Shown here one piece after another: positions 1 to 7,760 of a DNA stretch of 64,000 nt. Both the position numbers and the translations under genes were made by a program. The DNA is taken from NCBI RefSeq assembly GCF_002073975.1, contig NZ_CP020384.1, forward strand, positions 62,001-126,000, written 5' to 3'. The notes under the pieces were generated by a model. That model did no database searches and was not told where the DNA came from. It saw only the letters and a list, made by a program, of their open reading frames with translations. The DNA comes from Rhodovulum sp. MB263 (GTDB taxonomy: Bacteria > Pseudomonadota > Alphaproteobacteria > Rhodobacterales > Rhodobacteraceae). The stretch's first letter is position 1; each line of letters opens with the position of its first letter.

Positions 1-136
1 GGCGCGCCGCCGGATCGGGCATCTGCACCGGAGGTTTCTCGAACCCTTCCCGGGTTCCGAGAACGGACCGCAGCCGCAGGATCAGAAACACGGCGATCCC
101 GGCAAGAACCAGGAGTTGAATGATGGCAGAGCTCAT
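1..136 (-). CDS. timA: Tim44-like (TimA) membrane protein, N-terminal fragment
   Basis: Only the first 45 codons are inside the window; the gene runs off the left edge. The ATG at 136 opens a protein beginning MSSAIIQLLVLAGIAVFLIL, one hydrophobic segment (about residues 4-20), followed by RLRSVLGTREGFEKPP. In alphaproteobacteria this segment and linker are typical of the Tim44-domain proteins related to the mitochondrial import-motor subunit. The Tim44 domain itself would lie outside the window. It is divergent from fxsA and secB, the usual neighbours near an alphaproteobacterial origin. Identification rests on the short N-terminus plus synteny. Confidence 0.7.
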   Translation of the reverse strand, partial: MSSAIIQLLVLAGIAVFLILRLRSVLGTREGFEKPPVQMPDPAAR

Positions 137-248
137 GAAAACCTCGCGGGTCGCGGGAAGCGTTTGTATCGAAGCGTCACCGGACATATGTAAGGCACGC
201 CTTCAATCAAGTCCACCGGGCCAGCCGAAGCGCAAATGAGGTAATGCA

Positions 249-776
249 ATGGGGCTTTTTCTGCTTTTCCTCTCGATCCCGCTGATCGAGATCGCTCTGT
301 TCATCCAGGTGGGCGGGCTGATCGGGCTCTGGCCGACGCTTGGCATCGTGCTGGCGACGGCCGCTGCGGGCACCTGGCTGATGCGGCAACAGGGCGCGCT
401 GGCGCTGTCGCAGGTGCGCAGCTCGTTCAACGAATTGCGCGACCCGACCGAGCCGCTGGCCCATGGCGCGATGATCCTCTTTGCCGGGGCAATGCTGCTG
501 ACGCCGGGCTTCTTCACCGACACCATGGGGCTGTTGCTGCTGATCCCGCCGGTGCGCGCGGCGGCCTATCGCTGGCTGTCGAAACGCGTGGTCGTGCATT
601 CGACCGGCTTCACCGCCTCTGCCGGCGCCTCTCGCGGTCCCTCTGGCGGCGCGGCCCGGCAGTCGCGTCCGGCACGCGACGACATCATCGACGGCGATTT
701 CGAGGATCTCACGCCCCGCGACGAGCAGGACGGACAGGACGGCACATTGCCGCCCTCTGGCTGGACCCGACACTGA
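249..776 (+). CDS. fxsA: FxsA family cytoplasmic membrane protein
   Basis: The 175-residue protein begins MGLFLLFLSIPLIEIALFIQ and has several hydrophobic segments within residues 1-110, the FxsA family pattern, including the LTPGFFTDTMGLLLLIPPVR stretch. The last 60 residues are hydrophilic, Arg/Asp/Gly-rich and probably cytoplasmic. Escherichia coli FxsA affects exclusion of phage T7 by F plasmids when overproduced; its normal role is unknown. A GAGG motif lies just before the ATG. The gene is divergent from timA and 94 bases upstream of secB, an arrangement conserved near origins in this class. Confidence 0.88.
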   Translation: MGLFLLFLSIPLIEIALFIQVGGLIGLWPTLGIVLATAAAGTWLMRQQGALALSQVRSSFNELRDPTEPLAHGAMILFAGAMLLTPGFFTDTMGLLLLIPPVRAAAYRWLSKRVVVHSTGFTASAGASRGPSGGAARQSRPARDDIIDGDFEDLTPRDEQDGQDGTLPPSGWTRH

Positions 777-870
777 GGGGCAGCGAAGGACCGCATTCAG
801 CGACAGCATTGAGCGGCCGGGGGCGACCTGCTAAGCGAAGACCCAACGCAACCTTTCGCAGGAGCATGTC

Positions 871-1377
871 ATGAGCGAGACCGAGGGCAACGGCGCAGCC
901 GCGCAGCCGCCGCAAGTTAGAATGCAGATCCTGGGCCAGTATATCCGGGACATGTCATTCGAGAATATTCTGGTCCAGAAGGGCGCCTCGGGCGAGGTCA
1001 CCCCTGACGTGACGGTGCAGGTCGCGCTCGACGCCCGCAAGCGCCCGGCCGAGCATCAATACGAGATCATCACCAAGTTCACCGTTTCCTCGAAGAACAA
1101 GGCCGACCAGAGCCAGCTCTTCCTGATGGAACTCGATTATGCCGGCCTGTTCCATATCGAGAACGTGCCCGAGGACCAGCTGCATCCCTTCCTGCTGATC
1201 GAATGCCCGCGGATGCTGTTCCCCTATGTGCGCCGGATCGTCTCGGACGTGACCCGTGACGGCGGTTTCCCCTCGCTCAACCTCGAGCCGGTCGATTTCG
1301 TCGCGCTGTATCGTCAGGAAATCGCGCGCCGCGCCGCCGATCTTCAGAAGCAAGACACCCCGAGCGGCACCGCCTGA
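871..1377 (+). CDS. secB: Protein-export chaperone SecB
   Basis: SecB is a tetrameric cytosolic chaperone that holds secretory preproteins unfolded and passes them to SecA. The 168-residue protein carries the family landmarks: VRMQILGQYIRDMSFEN near the start, the beta-strand core with the VTVQVALDARKR region, and the LLIECPRMLFPYVRRIVSDV segment around residue 110. The AGGAGC motif upstream of the ATG at 871 supports the start. It converges on dnaQ with a gap of only 6 bases. Its partner secA is in the same window at about 51.4-54.2 kb but is not linked. Confidence 0.96.
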   Translation: MSETEGNGAAAQPPQVRMQILGQYIRDMSFENILVQKGASGEVTPDVTVQVALDARKRPAEHQYEIITKFTVSSKNKADQSQLFLMELDYAGLFHIENVPEDQLHPFLLIECPRMLFPYVRRIVSDVTRDGGFPSLNLEPVDFVALYRQEIARRAADLQKQDTPSGTA

Positions 1378-1383
1378 GACCGT

Positions 1384-2121
1384 TCAGTCGAAGCTTTTCC
1401 ATAGCGCGCCGTCGCCCATCGTCTCGACAAAGGCACGATGGGCGGCGGCTTCCTCCTCGGTCAGACGCGAGGGCAGGGGCGCCGGACGCGGACGCGGGCG
1501 CCAGGCCTCGGTTTCGGTCTCGGAGCCGCCGCGCGACGCCCGGGAGCGGGTCGCCAGCATGAAATCGGGCTGCCGGCCACCGATCAGTTCCAGATAGACC
1601 TCGGCCAGGATCTCGGAATCGAGCAGGGCGCCGTGCTTGTCGCGCATGGTGTTGTCGATGCCGAAGCGGCGGCAGAGCGCGTCCAGCGTCGCGGGGGAGC
1701 CCGGAAACTTCTTGCGCGCAATGGCCAGCGTGTCGAGTGCCTGGCTCATCGGCAGCTTGGGCAGGCCGAGCCAGCCCAGTTCGGCATTCAGGAATTTCAT
1801 GTCAAAGCTGGCGTTATGGATCACCAGCTTCGAATCCTGCACGAAATCCAGGAATTTCTGCCCGACCTCGGAAAAGGGCGGCTTGTCGCGCAGCGTGACC
1901 TCGCCGGGCTTTGCCGGTCGCGGGTTGGCCAGAATGTCCGGGCCGATCCCGTGCACGCCGAAGGCTTCGTCGGGCATCTCGCGACCGGGGTTGATATAGA
2001 CATGGAACGTCTCGCCGGTCGGCAGATGGTTCCACAGCACGACGGCACCGATCTCGACGATCCGATCGCCGGTCTCGGGCTCGAAGCCCGTGGTTTCGGT
2101 ATCGAGTACGATCTCACGCAT
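1384..2121 (-). CDS. dnaQ: DNA polymerase III epsilon subunit (proofreading exonuclease)
   Basis: This is the 3'-5' exonuclease of the replicative polymerase. Exo I is visible as VLDTETTGFEPE at residues 5-16, Exo II around VIHNASFDMKFLN, and Exo III as the H-x4-D pattern in DKHGALLDSEILAEVYLEL. The length, 245 residues, is normal, and the C-terminal tail (RASRGGSETETEAWRPRP) is the low-complexity linker that usually leads to the polymerase-contact peptide. It is the last gene of the leftward operon maf-aroE-coaE-dnaQ and overlaps coaE by 8 bases, so translational coupling is likely. Confidence 0.95.
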   Translation of the reverse strand: MREIVLDTETTGFEPETGDRIVEIGAVVLWNHLPTGETFHVYINPGREMPDEAFGVHGIGPDILANPRPAKPGEVTLRDKPPFSEVGQKFLDFVQDSKLVIHNASFDMKFLNAELGWLGLPKLPMSQALDTLAIARKKFPGSPATLDALCRRFGIDNTMRDKHGALLDSEILAEVYLELIGGRQPDFMLATRSRASRGGSETETEAWRPRPRPAPLPSRLTEEEAAAHRAFVETMGDGALWKSFD

Positions 2122-2710
2122 TTGCGGTCCCCAGCTTGTCGATCAGCGCCGCGACCCCGGCCCGGGCCTGGTCGAGCGTCAGCGTCTCGATCACATGATC
2201 GGCGCGGGCGCGTTTCTCGGCATCGGGCATCTGCCGGGCCAGGATCGCGTCCAGCTGCGCCCCGGTCATGCCCGGACGCTCCAGCACCCGGGCGCGCTGA
2301 ACCCCGGGCGGCGCGGTCACCACCAGAACCGCGTCGAGCCATTTCTCGGCCCCGGTCTCGAACAGAAGCGGGATGTCCAACACCAGCAGCCTCGCCTCGC
2401 GGTGCCGCGCGATGAAGGCCTGCCGGTCGGCCGCGACCAGCGGATGCACTACGGCCTCGATCCGCATCAGGGCCTCGGGCTCGCGCGCGATCCAGGCCTT
2501 CAGCGCGTCGCGGTCGACGGCGCCGTGACGGATGGCCTCGGGGCAGAGATCGCCGATGGGCTTCACCGCGGCGCCGCCCTCGGCATACAGGCCATGGACG
2601 ACGGCATCGGCATCCCAGACCGGCACGCCCTTCTCGCGGAACAGCGCGGCGGTGGTCGACTTGCCCATGCCGATGGAGCCGGTCAGCCCCAGAAGACGCG
2701 GCCGGTTCAT
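2114..2710 (-). CDS. coaE: Dephospho-CoA kinase
   Basis: CoaE phosphorylates dephospho-CoA in the last step of coenzyme A synthesis. The 198-residue protein starts [20 protein letters not shown], whose GSIGMGKST is the P-loop (about residues 11-19). The DADAVVHGLY segment (about residues 34-43) is the conserved region after it, and the LLVLDIPLLFETGAEKW block is the substrate and lid region of the family. It overlaps aroE by 4 bases (ATGA) and dnaQ by 8 bases, placing it inside one transcription unit reading away from the origin. Confidence 0.96.
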   Translation of the reverse strand: MNRPRLLGLTGSIGMGKSTTAALFREKGVPVWDADAVVHGLYAEGGAAVKPIGDLCPEAIRHGAVDRDALKAWIAREPEALMRIEAVVHPLVAADRQAFIARHREARLLVLDIPLLFETGAEKWLDAVLVVTAPPGVQRARVLERPGMTGAQLDAILARQMPDAEKRARADHVIETLTLDQARAGVAALIDKLGTANA

Positions 2711-3540
2711 TGTCCGAGCAGCACCGCGCGGGCGGCGTCGTCGACCTCGGGCCGACGGCCAAACCAGCGCTCGAACCCGGGCGCGGCCTGATGCAGCAGC
2801 ATCCCCAGCCCGTCGACCGCGACACAGCCCCGTGCCCGCGCCTCGCGCAGGAAAGGGGTCTCGAGCGGCACATAGACCAAATCACAGACCACAGCGTCGG
2901 ACGAAAGCGCATCAAGCGGCACCTTGAACTCGGCCTTGCCGACCATGCCCAGCGACGTGGTGTTCACCACGGTCGCGGCACCGTCGATCATCGCCCCCGC
3001 CTGCACCCAGTCATGGATCACGATCTTGGGGCCGAACTCGGCCCGCAGCGCCTCGGCCCGCGAGCGGGTGCGGTTGGACACCCGGATCTCGCGCACGCCC
3101 TGCTCGGACAGCGCCGCGACCACGGCGCGGGCGGCGCCACCGGCCCCCAGGACGGCCGCCGGCCCCGATGTCGGATCCCAGCCCGGCGCGCCCTGGCGCA
3201 GGTTCTCGATAAACCCGATCCCGTCGGTATTGTCGGCATAGACCTTGCCGTCGGCCAGGAAGATCAGGGTATTGGCCGAGCCGATCAGCGCCGCGCGATC
3301 CGACACGGAATCGGCCAGGCTAAGAATGGCTTCCTTATGCGGGATCGTGACGTTCACGCCGACGAATCCCATCCGCGGCAGCGCCTCGAGCACCTGTTTC
3401 AGATCGGCATGGGCCACATCCATCGGCACGTAGAAACCGCGCAAGCCGTAGCGCTCCAGCCAGTGGCGGTGCAGCAGCGGTGACTTGGAATGGGCAATAG
3501 GAGAGCCGATGACGCCGGCCAGCGGGATTCTGTCACTCAT
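2707..3540 (-). CDS. aroE: Shikimate dehydrogenase (NADP+)
   Basis: AroE reduces 3-dehydroshikimate to shikimate in aromatic amino-acid synthesis. The 277-residue sequence has the substrate motif [12 protein letters not shown] near residues 13-24, the catalytic lysine in [11 protein letters not shown], the catalytic aspartate in [11 protein letters not shown], and the NADP-binding glycine loop [10 protein letters not shown]. The C-terminal [18 protein letters not shown] block is also typical. The gene overlaps maf by 4 bases at its start and coaE by 4 bases at its end, so the four genes form one tightly packed leftward operon. Confidence 0.96.
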   Translation of the reverse strand: MSDRIPLAGVIGSPIAHSKSPLLHRHWLERYGLRGFYVPMDVAHADLKQVLEALPRMGFVGVNVTIPHKEAILSLADSVSDRAALIGSANTLIFLADGKVYADNTDGIGFIENLRQGAPGWDPTSGPAAVLGAGGAARAVVAALSEQGVREIRVSNRTRSRAEALRAEFGPKIVIHDWVQAGAMIDGAATVVNTTSLGMVGKAEFKVPLDALSSDAVVCDLVYVPLETPFLREARARGCVAVDGLGMLLHQAAPGFERWFGRRPEVDDAARAVLLGQ

Positions 3541-4136
3541 GCCATCAAAACTCCTCGGGTCGTCAGGAAGGTCAGCAGCGGCAGCAGGGGCAGACCGAGA
3601 ACATCGAAATAGTCGCCCTCGACGGCCGAAAACAGGCGCACGCCTTCCTCTTCAAGCTTGTAGCCTCCAACCGCATCGCGCACGGCGAGCCAGTTGCGGT
3701 CAAGATACTCGTCCAGGTAGAGATCGGAAAACGGCCGCATCGTCAGCGAGACCTTGCCGACATGGCGCCAGAGCGGGCGCATGTCGTCATAGACCACCAC
3801 CGCCGACAGAAGCTGATGCTTGCCGCCGCGCAGCGTGCGAAGCTGATCGCGTGCGTCCTCGCGGGATTCCGCCTTGGCCAGCACCTTGCCGCGATGGGCC
3901 AGCACCTGATCGCAGCCGATCACCAGCGCACCCGGCTGCTTTTCGGCCACCCGCTTGGCCTTGAAGGCCGCAAGCTCCTCGGCGATGTCGTCCGGTCCGG
4001 CGCCCTCGGCCTCCATCGCGGCGCGGATCGCCTCCTCATCGACGCGCGCGGGCATCGCCTCGAAAACGAGCCCGGCCCGGGTCAGAAGTTGGCGGCGGAT
4101 GGCAGAGCCGGAAGCAAGGATCACACGGTCGGACAT
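3537..4136 (-). CDS. maf: Maf family nucleotide pyrophosphatase
   Basis: Maf proteins hydrolyse non-canonical or methylated nucleoside triphosphates to monophosphates and were first described as septum-formation inhibitors. I place the start at the ATG at 4136, giving 199 residues beginning [18 protein letters not shown], where the S-x-S-x-x-R-R signature is complete. The frame is open a further 45 codons upstream, but that extension has no family resemblance and would run into the origin and its DnaA box. The IGCDQVLA aspartate and [11 protein letters not shown] block match the family. It is the first gene leftward of the origin. Confidence 0.92.
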   Translation of the reverse strand: MSDRVILASGSAIRRQLLTRAGLVFEAMPARVDEEAIRAAMEAEGAGPDDIAEELAAFKAKRVAEKQPGALVIGCDQVLAHRGKVLAKAESREDARDQLRTLRGGKHQLLSAVVVYDDMRPLWRHVGKVSLTMRPFSDLYLDEYLDRNWLAVRDAVGGYKLEEEGVRLFSAVEGDYFDVLGLPLLPLLTFLTTRGVLMA

Positions 4137-4160
4137 CGGATCACGCATTCGGGGCAACCC

Positions 4161-4169
4161 TGTGGATAA
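4161..4169 (-). promoter_or_regulatory. DnaA box (perfect)
   Basis: TGTGGATAA on the plus strand reads TTATCCACA on the minus strand, an exact match to the DnaA consensus. It lies 25 bases upstream of the maf start, at the left edge of the origin. Confidence 0.85.
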
Positions 4170-4329
4170 ACCCAGGTGAGACGGTTGCACGGTTTCAGGA
4201 TAAGAAGCCTCTTTCATCCCCGGGTGCCGTTCATACGTGGAAATGTCAAGAATCCGGGTCCTCAAATCCACCGTGGACTGTCTTCATCACTGGCTGTGAA
4301 CGAATCGTCGCAGACAGATTATTCAGAAG

Positions 4330-4338
4330 TTATCCACA
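4330..4338 (+). promoter_or_regulatory. DnaA box (perfect)
   Basis: TTATCCACA, exact consensus, near the middle of the origin region and next to the AT-rich stretch CAGATTATTCAGAAG. Confidence 0.88.
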
Positions 4339-4447
4339 ACTCGTGAGCAGGCCAGAGAGGTAAAAAACAATTGCAGTACAACTACCTGCGTGTCGCCCCA
4401 TGAAATCCTGACGAGTTATCGTCACTTTCTTCCACAAGCGTTCCTGC

Positions 4448-4456
4448 TGTGGATGA
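4448..4456 (-). promoter_or_regulatory. DnaA box (one mismatch)
   Basis: TGTGGATGA on the plus strand reads TCATCCACA on the minus strand, one change from TTATCCACA. It faces the box at 4474-4482 with 17 bases between, forming an inverted pair beside the T-rich tract. Confidence 0.7.
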
Positions 4457-4473
4457 GATCGTGGAATATGCAG

Positions 4474-4482
4474 TAATCCACA
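4474..4482 (+). promoter_or_regulatory. DnaA box (one mismatch)
   Basis: TAATCCACA differs from the consensus at position 2 only. It is followed at once by TCCTCCACA (4483-4491), a weaker copy in the same orientation, and then by the candidate unwinding tract. Confidence 0.65.
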
Positions 4483-4496
4483 TCCTCCACAGGCCC

Positions 4497-4540
4497 TACA
4501 AAATCATCATCTTTTCTTTTCTTTTCCTATTGCTCTAGAA
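4497..4540. other. AT-rich tract, candidate DNA-unwinding element
   Basis: About 44 bases rich in T/A (TCATCATC followed by three repeats of CTTTT/CTTTTC type) stand out sharply against GC-rich surroundings. The tract is directly adjacent to the cluster of DnaA boxes, as unwinding elements usually are. It also lies just upstream of hemJ, so part of it may serve the hemJ promoter instead. Confidence 0.5.
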
Positions 4541-4578
4541 GAGGCGCGGTAGGCGACCAAGCGTAGCGAGGCACGGCG

Positions 4579-5028
4579 ATGTCGGAATTTCTGGCCAACA
4601 TGTATCCTTGGACCAAATCACTGCACATCATTGCGGTGCTGACCTGGATGGCGGGTCTGTTCTATCTGCCCCGGATCTTCGTCTATCACACCGAGAAGGT
4701 GACCCCGGGGCACGAGACCGATGCGTTGTTCCAGGTCATGGAGATGAAGCTCTACCGCTACATCATGAACCCTTCGATCATCGCCGTCTGGGTCTTCGGT
4801 CTGGCTCTGGTTCTGACCCCGAACATCGTCTACTGGGATACGATCTGGCCCTATACCAAGGGCGCCTGCGTGATCGCGATGACCTGGTTTCACATGTGGC
4901 TGGGCGCGCGGCGCAAGGATTTCGTGGCCGGGCGCAACACCCGGACCGGTCGCACCTTCCGCATGATGAACGAGTTGCCGACCCTCCTGATGCTGGTCAT
5001 CGTCTTCTCGGTGGTGATGAAATTCTGA
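4579..5028 (+). CDS. hemJ: Protoporphyrinogen IX oxidase HemJ
   Basis: HemJ is the membrane-bound, oxygen-independent-type protoporphyrinogen oxidase used by many proteobacteria that lack HemG/HemY. The 149-residue protein starts MSEFLANMYPWTKSLHIIAV and has about four membrane segments. The conserved histidine in KSLHIIAVLTWMAGLFYLPR, thought to coordinate heme, is present, as are RIFVYHTE and the TWFHMWLGARRKDF loop. It is the first gene rightward of the origin and sits 143 bases upstream of the rho start. A second heme gene, hemH, lies at 36-37 kb. Confidence 0.93.
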   Translation: MSEFLANMYPWTKSLHIIAVLTWMAGLFYLPRIFVYHTEKVTPGHETDALFQVMEMKLYRYIMNPSIIAVWVFGLALVLTPNIVYWDTIWPYTKGACVIAMTWFHMWLGARRKDFVAGRNTRTGRTFRMMNELPTLLMLVIVFSVVMKF

Positions 5029-5171
5029 TCCGGCTTGCGGGTCCGTGGGTGGCGAGTTGACTCACGGGCCGCACAGGACTAAGGAGCAGGCTTAACTCGG
5101 GTCGTCCGATCCGAGGCTTCCCGTATAACGTGTGCGCACTCCGTCAGCGCCGTCTTCCGCAAAGCTTTGCC

Positions 5172-6443
5172 ATGATCCAAGAATGCCTGAACCTCGCCGA
5201 TCTCAAGGCCCAGAGCCCCAAGGCCCTTCTCTCCATGGCCGAAGAGCTCGAGATCGAGAACGCGTCGGCGATGCGCAAGGGCGAGATGATGTTCTCGATC
5301 CTCAAGGAGCGCGCCGAGGACGGCTGGGAAATCTCGGGTGACGGCGTTCTCGAGGTTCTGCAGGACGGGTTCGGCTTCCTGCGCTCGCCCGAGGCCAACT
5401 ATCTGCCCGGTCCGGACGACATCTACGTCTCGACCGAGATGATCCGCCAGCATGCGCTGCGCACGGGCGACACGGTCGAGGGCGTGATGCAGGCGCCGCG
5501 CGAGAACGAGCGCTATTTCGCGATCACCAAGGTCACGAAGATCAACTTCCAGGACCCCGAACAGGCCCGGCACAAGATCAACTTCGACAACCTGACGCCG
5601 CTTTATCCGGACGAGCGGCTGAAGATGGAAATCGAGGATCCGACGATCCGCGACCGTTCGGCCCGGATCATCGATCTGGTTGCGCCGATCGGGAAGGGGC
5701 AGCGTGCGCTGATCGTGGCGCCTCCGCGGACCGGTAAGACGGTCCTGTTGCAGAACATCGCCAATTCCATCGAGACCAACCACCCCGAGACCTATCTGAT
5801 CGTCCTTCTGATCGACGAACGTCCCGAGGAAGTCACGGACATGCAGCGGTCCGTGAAGGGCGAGGTCATTTCCTCGACCTTCGACGAACCGGCGACGCGT
5901 CACGTGGCCGTGGCCGAAATGGTCATCGAGAAAGCCAAGCGCCTGGTCGAGCATAAGCGAGATGTTGTTATCCTGCTCGATTCGATCACCAGACTTGGTC
6001 GCGCCTACAATACTGTGGTGCCGTCTTCGGGGAAGGTGCTGACCGGTGGTGTCGACGCCAACGCGCTGCAGCGGCCGAAACGGTTCTTCGGTGCCGCCCG
6101 GAATATCGAGGAGGGCGGGTCGCTGACCATCATCGCGACCGCGCTGATCGATACAGGTTCGCGGATGGACGAGGTGATCTTCGAGGAATTCAAGGGCACG
6201 GGCAATTCCGAGATCGTGCTCGACCGCAAGGTCGCCGACAAGCGCGTTTTCCCGGCCATGGACATCCTCAAATCCGGCACCCGGAAAGAGGATCTTCTTG
6301 TCGACAAGTCGGACCTGCAGAAGACCTTCGTTCTGCGCCGGATCCTGAACCCGATGGGCACCACCGACGCCATCGAGTTCCTGATCTCGAAGCTCAAGCA
6401 GACCAAGACAAATTCCGAATTCTTCGATTCGATGAACACCTGA
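5172..6443 (+). CDS. rho: Transcription termination factor Rho
   Basis: Rho is a hexameric RNA-dependent ATPase that ends transcription of untranslated RNA. I choose the ATG at 5172 (423 residues, [20 protein letters not shown]) because the Rho N-terminal domain begins at NLADLKAQ; an in-frame upstream start at 5130 would add 14 unrelated residues. The cold-shock-like RNA-binding domain lies around residues 50-125 ([20 protein letters not shown]). Walker A is [12 protein letters not shown], and [16 protein letters not shown] is the Walker B region. A TATAAC at 5124-5129 could be the -10 of its own promoter, though I see no good -35. It is 24 bases upstream of mnmE. Confidence 0.95.
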   Translation: MIQECLNLADLKAQSPKALLSMAEELEIENASAMRKGEMMFSILKERAEDGWEISGDGVLEVLQDGFGFLRSPEANYLPGPDDIYVSTEMIRQHALRTGDTVEGVMQAPRENERYFAITKVTKINFQDPEQARHKINFDNLTPLYPDERLKMEIEDPTIRDRSARIIDLVAPIGKGQRALIVAPPRTGKTVLLQNIANSIETNHPETYLIVLLIDERPEEVTDMQRSVKGEVISSTFDEPATRHVAVAEMVIEKAKRLVEHKRDVVILLDSITRLGRAYNTVVPSSGKVLTGGVDANALQRPKRFFGAARNIEEGGSLTIIATALIDTGSRMDEVIFEEFKGTGNSEIVLDRKVADKRVFPAMDILKSGTRKEDLLVDKSDLQKTFVLRRILNPMGTTDAIEFLISKLKQTKTNSEFFDSMNT

Positions 6444-6456
6444 GGCGGCAACGCCC

Positions 6457-6461
6457 GGAGG
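6457..6461 (+). promoter_or_regulatory. Ribosome binding site that fixes a CTG start for mnmE
   Basis: GGAGG at 6457-6461 lies 6 bases before the CTG at 6468. An in-frame TGA at 6462-6464 means that translation of mnmE cannot begin further upstream, so this site points to the CTG. Confidence 0.75.
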
Positions 6462-6467
6462 TGATCC

Positions 6468-7757
6468 CTGGACACGATCTTCGCTCAGGCGACGGCGCGC
6501 GGAAAAGCGGGCGTCGCCGTTATCCGCATTTCCGGCCCTCGGGCCTGTTCCGCCGCGCGCGCGCTGGCGGGGTCTTTGCCTGCACCACGGCAGGCGGGTC
6601 TGCGGCGTCTCGCGGATGCCGATGGCGTGCCGCTCGATGAGGCCCTGGTTCTGTGCTTTGCCAAGGGTGCCAGTTTTACTGGCGAAGATGTCGTTGAATT
6701 TCAATGTCATGGTAGCCCGGCAACCGTCTCGGCGCTGCTCTCGGCCCTGGGGCGCATCGATGGCCTGAGGCTGGCCGAGCCCGGCGAATTCACGCGCCGC
6801 GCGCTGGAAAACGGCGTGCTCGATCTCGCGCAGGTCGAAGGGTTGGGCGATCTTCTCGAGGCGGAAACCGAAGCGCAACGGCGTCAAGCTTTGCGAGTCC
6901 TGTCAGGGGCGCTCGGGGAGAAGGTCGATCGCTGGCGCGAGGCCCTGGTCAGGGCGGCTGCGCTTCTGGAAGCGACCATCGATTTTGCCGACGAAGATGT
7001 GCCGGTCGACGTGACCCCGGAAGTGACGGGGTTGCTTGCCGAGGTTGCGGCATCCCTGCAGGCAGAGATCGATGGCGTATCGGTGGCGGAGCGTATCCGC
7101 GACGGATTCGAAGTTGCCATCGTCGGCCCGCCGAATGCTGGCAAATCCACGCTTCTGAATCACCTTGCCGGGCGCGAGGCGGCGATAACGTCGGAACATG
7201 CGGGCACGACCCGGGATGTGATCGAGGTCCGGATGGATCTTGACGGTCTTCCCGTGACCTTTCTCGATACCGCCGGTCTGCGGGACAGCACGGATGAGAT
7301 CGAGACGATCGGTATCGCCCGCGCCGTTGCCCGCGCCGAAGCCGCTGATTTGCGTGTTTTTCTTCTCGACGATACCGGCAAGACTCAGGGACTGGCGCCC
7401 GGACCCGAAGATATCGTCCTGCGGGGCAAGTCGGACCTTGGCGACGGTGCCGGGCAAGGGGTATCGGGTCGTACCGGAGAGGGCGTCGCCGAGCTGGTGG
7501 CCAGGATATCCAGGACGCTGGAAGGGCGCGCCTCGCGGACTGTCACGGCTACGAGAGAACGTCATGCCGAGGCAATGCGACGGGCCGGCGGTGCTATCGC
7601 CGAGGCACAGAATCAGCTATCTCTCGGCATGGAAACGGCAGAACTGGCTGCGGAGGATTTGCGCCGTGCCGCGCGGGCTCTGGAAACCTTGCTGGGCCGT
7701 ATAGATGTCGAATCTCTTCTCGACGAGATTTTTTCGCGCTTCTGTCTTGGAAAGTGA
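6468..7757 (+). CDS. mnmE: tRNA modification GTPase MnmE
   Basis: MnmE works with MnmG to add the carboxymethylaminomethyl group to wobble uridine 34 of certain tRNAs. With initiation at the CTG at 6468 the protein has 429 residues and begins (M)[19 protein letters not shown], the expected folate-binding N-terminus. The nearest ATG, at 6576, would cut away 36 conserved residues. The G domain has [22 protein letters not shown] and DTAGLR, and the protein ends in FCLGK, which keeps the catalytic cysteine of the C-[IL]-GK tail. Its partner mnmG starts 4 bases after its stop codon. The CTG start is unusual and is treated as a finding. Confidence 0.93.
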   Translation: MDTIFAQATARGKAGVAVIRISGPRACSAARALAGSLPAPRQAGLRRLADADGVPLDEALVLCFAKGASFTGEDVVEFQCHGSPATVSALLSALGRIDGLRLAEPGEFTRRALENGVLDLAQVEGLGDLLEAETEAQRRQALRVLSGALGEKVDRWREALVRAAALLEATIDFADEDVPVDVTPEVTGLLAEVAASLQAEIDGVSVAERIRDGFEVAIVGPPNAGKSTLLNHLAGREAAITSEHAGTTRDVIEVRMDLDGLPVTFLDTAGLRDSTDEIETIGIARAVARAEAADLRVFLLDDTGKTQGLAPGPEDIVLRGKSDLGDGAGQGVSGRTGEGVAELVARISRTLEGRASRTVTATRERHAEAMRRAGGAIAEAQNQLSLGMETAELAAEDLRRAARALETLLGRIDVESLLDEIFSRFCLGK

Positions 7758-7760
7758 GGA

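Larger units (their letters stand above)
4137..4578. other. oriC: Candidate chromosomal replication origin (oriC)
   Basis: This is the only long gene-free stretch in the window. It separates a leftward operon (maf-aroE-coaE-dnaQ) from a rightward one (hemJ-rho-mnmE-mnmG-rsmG-parA-parB), so transcription diverges as expected for an origin. It holds perfect DnaA boxes at 4161-4169 (minus) and 4330-4338 (plus), one-mismatch boxes at 4448-4456 (minus) and 4474-4482 (plus), weaker copies such as TCCTCCACA at 4483-4491, and a T-rich tract at about 4497-4540 that could unwind. GAATC (GANTC) methylation sites lie at 4250 and 4302. In Caulobacter the origin sits at the equivalent junction between the maf and heme/rho sides. 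Firing has not been shown here; the call is by motif and synteny. Confidence 0.85.

Noticed and set aside
4137-4271. An N-terminal extension of maf by 45 codons
   Set aside because: It would cover a perfect DnaA box and has no family similarity; the ATG at 4136 starts directly before the Maf signature.
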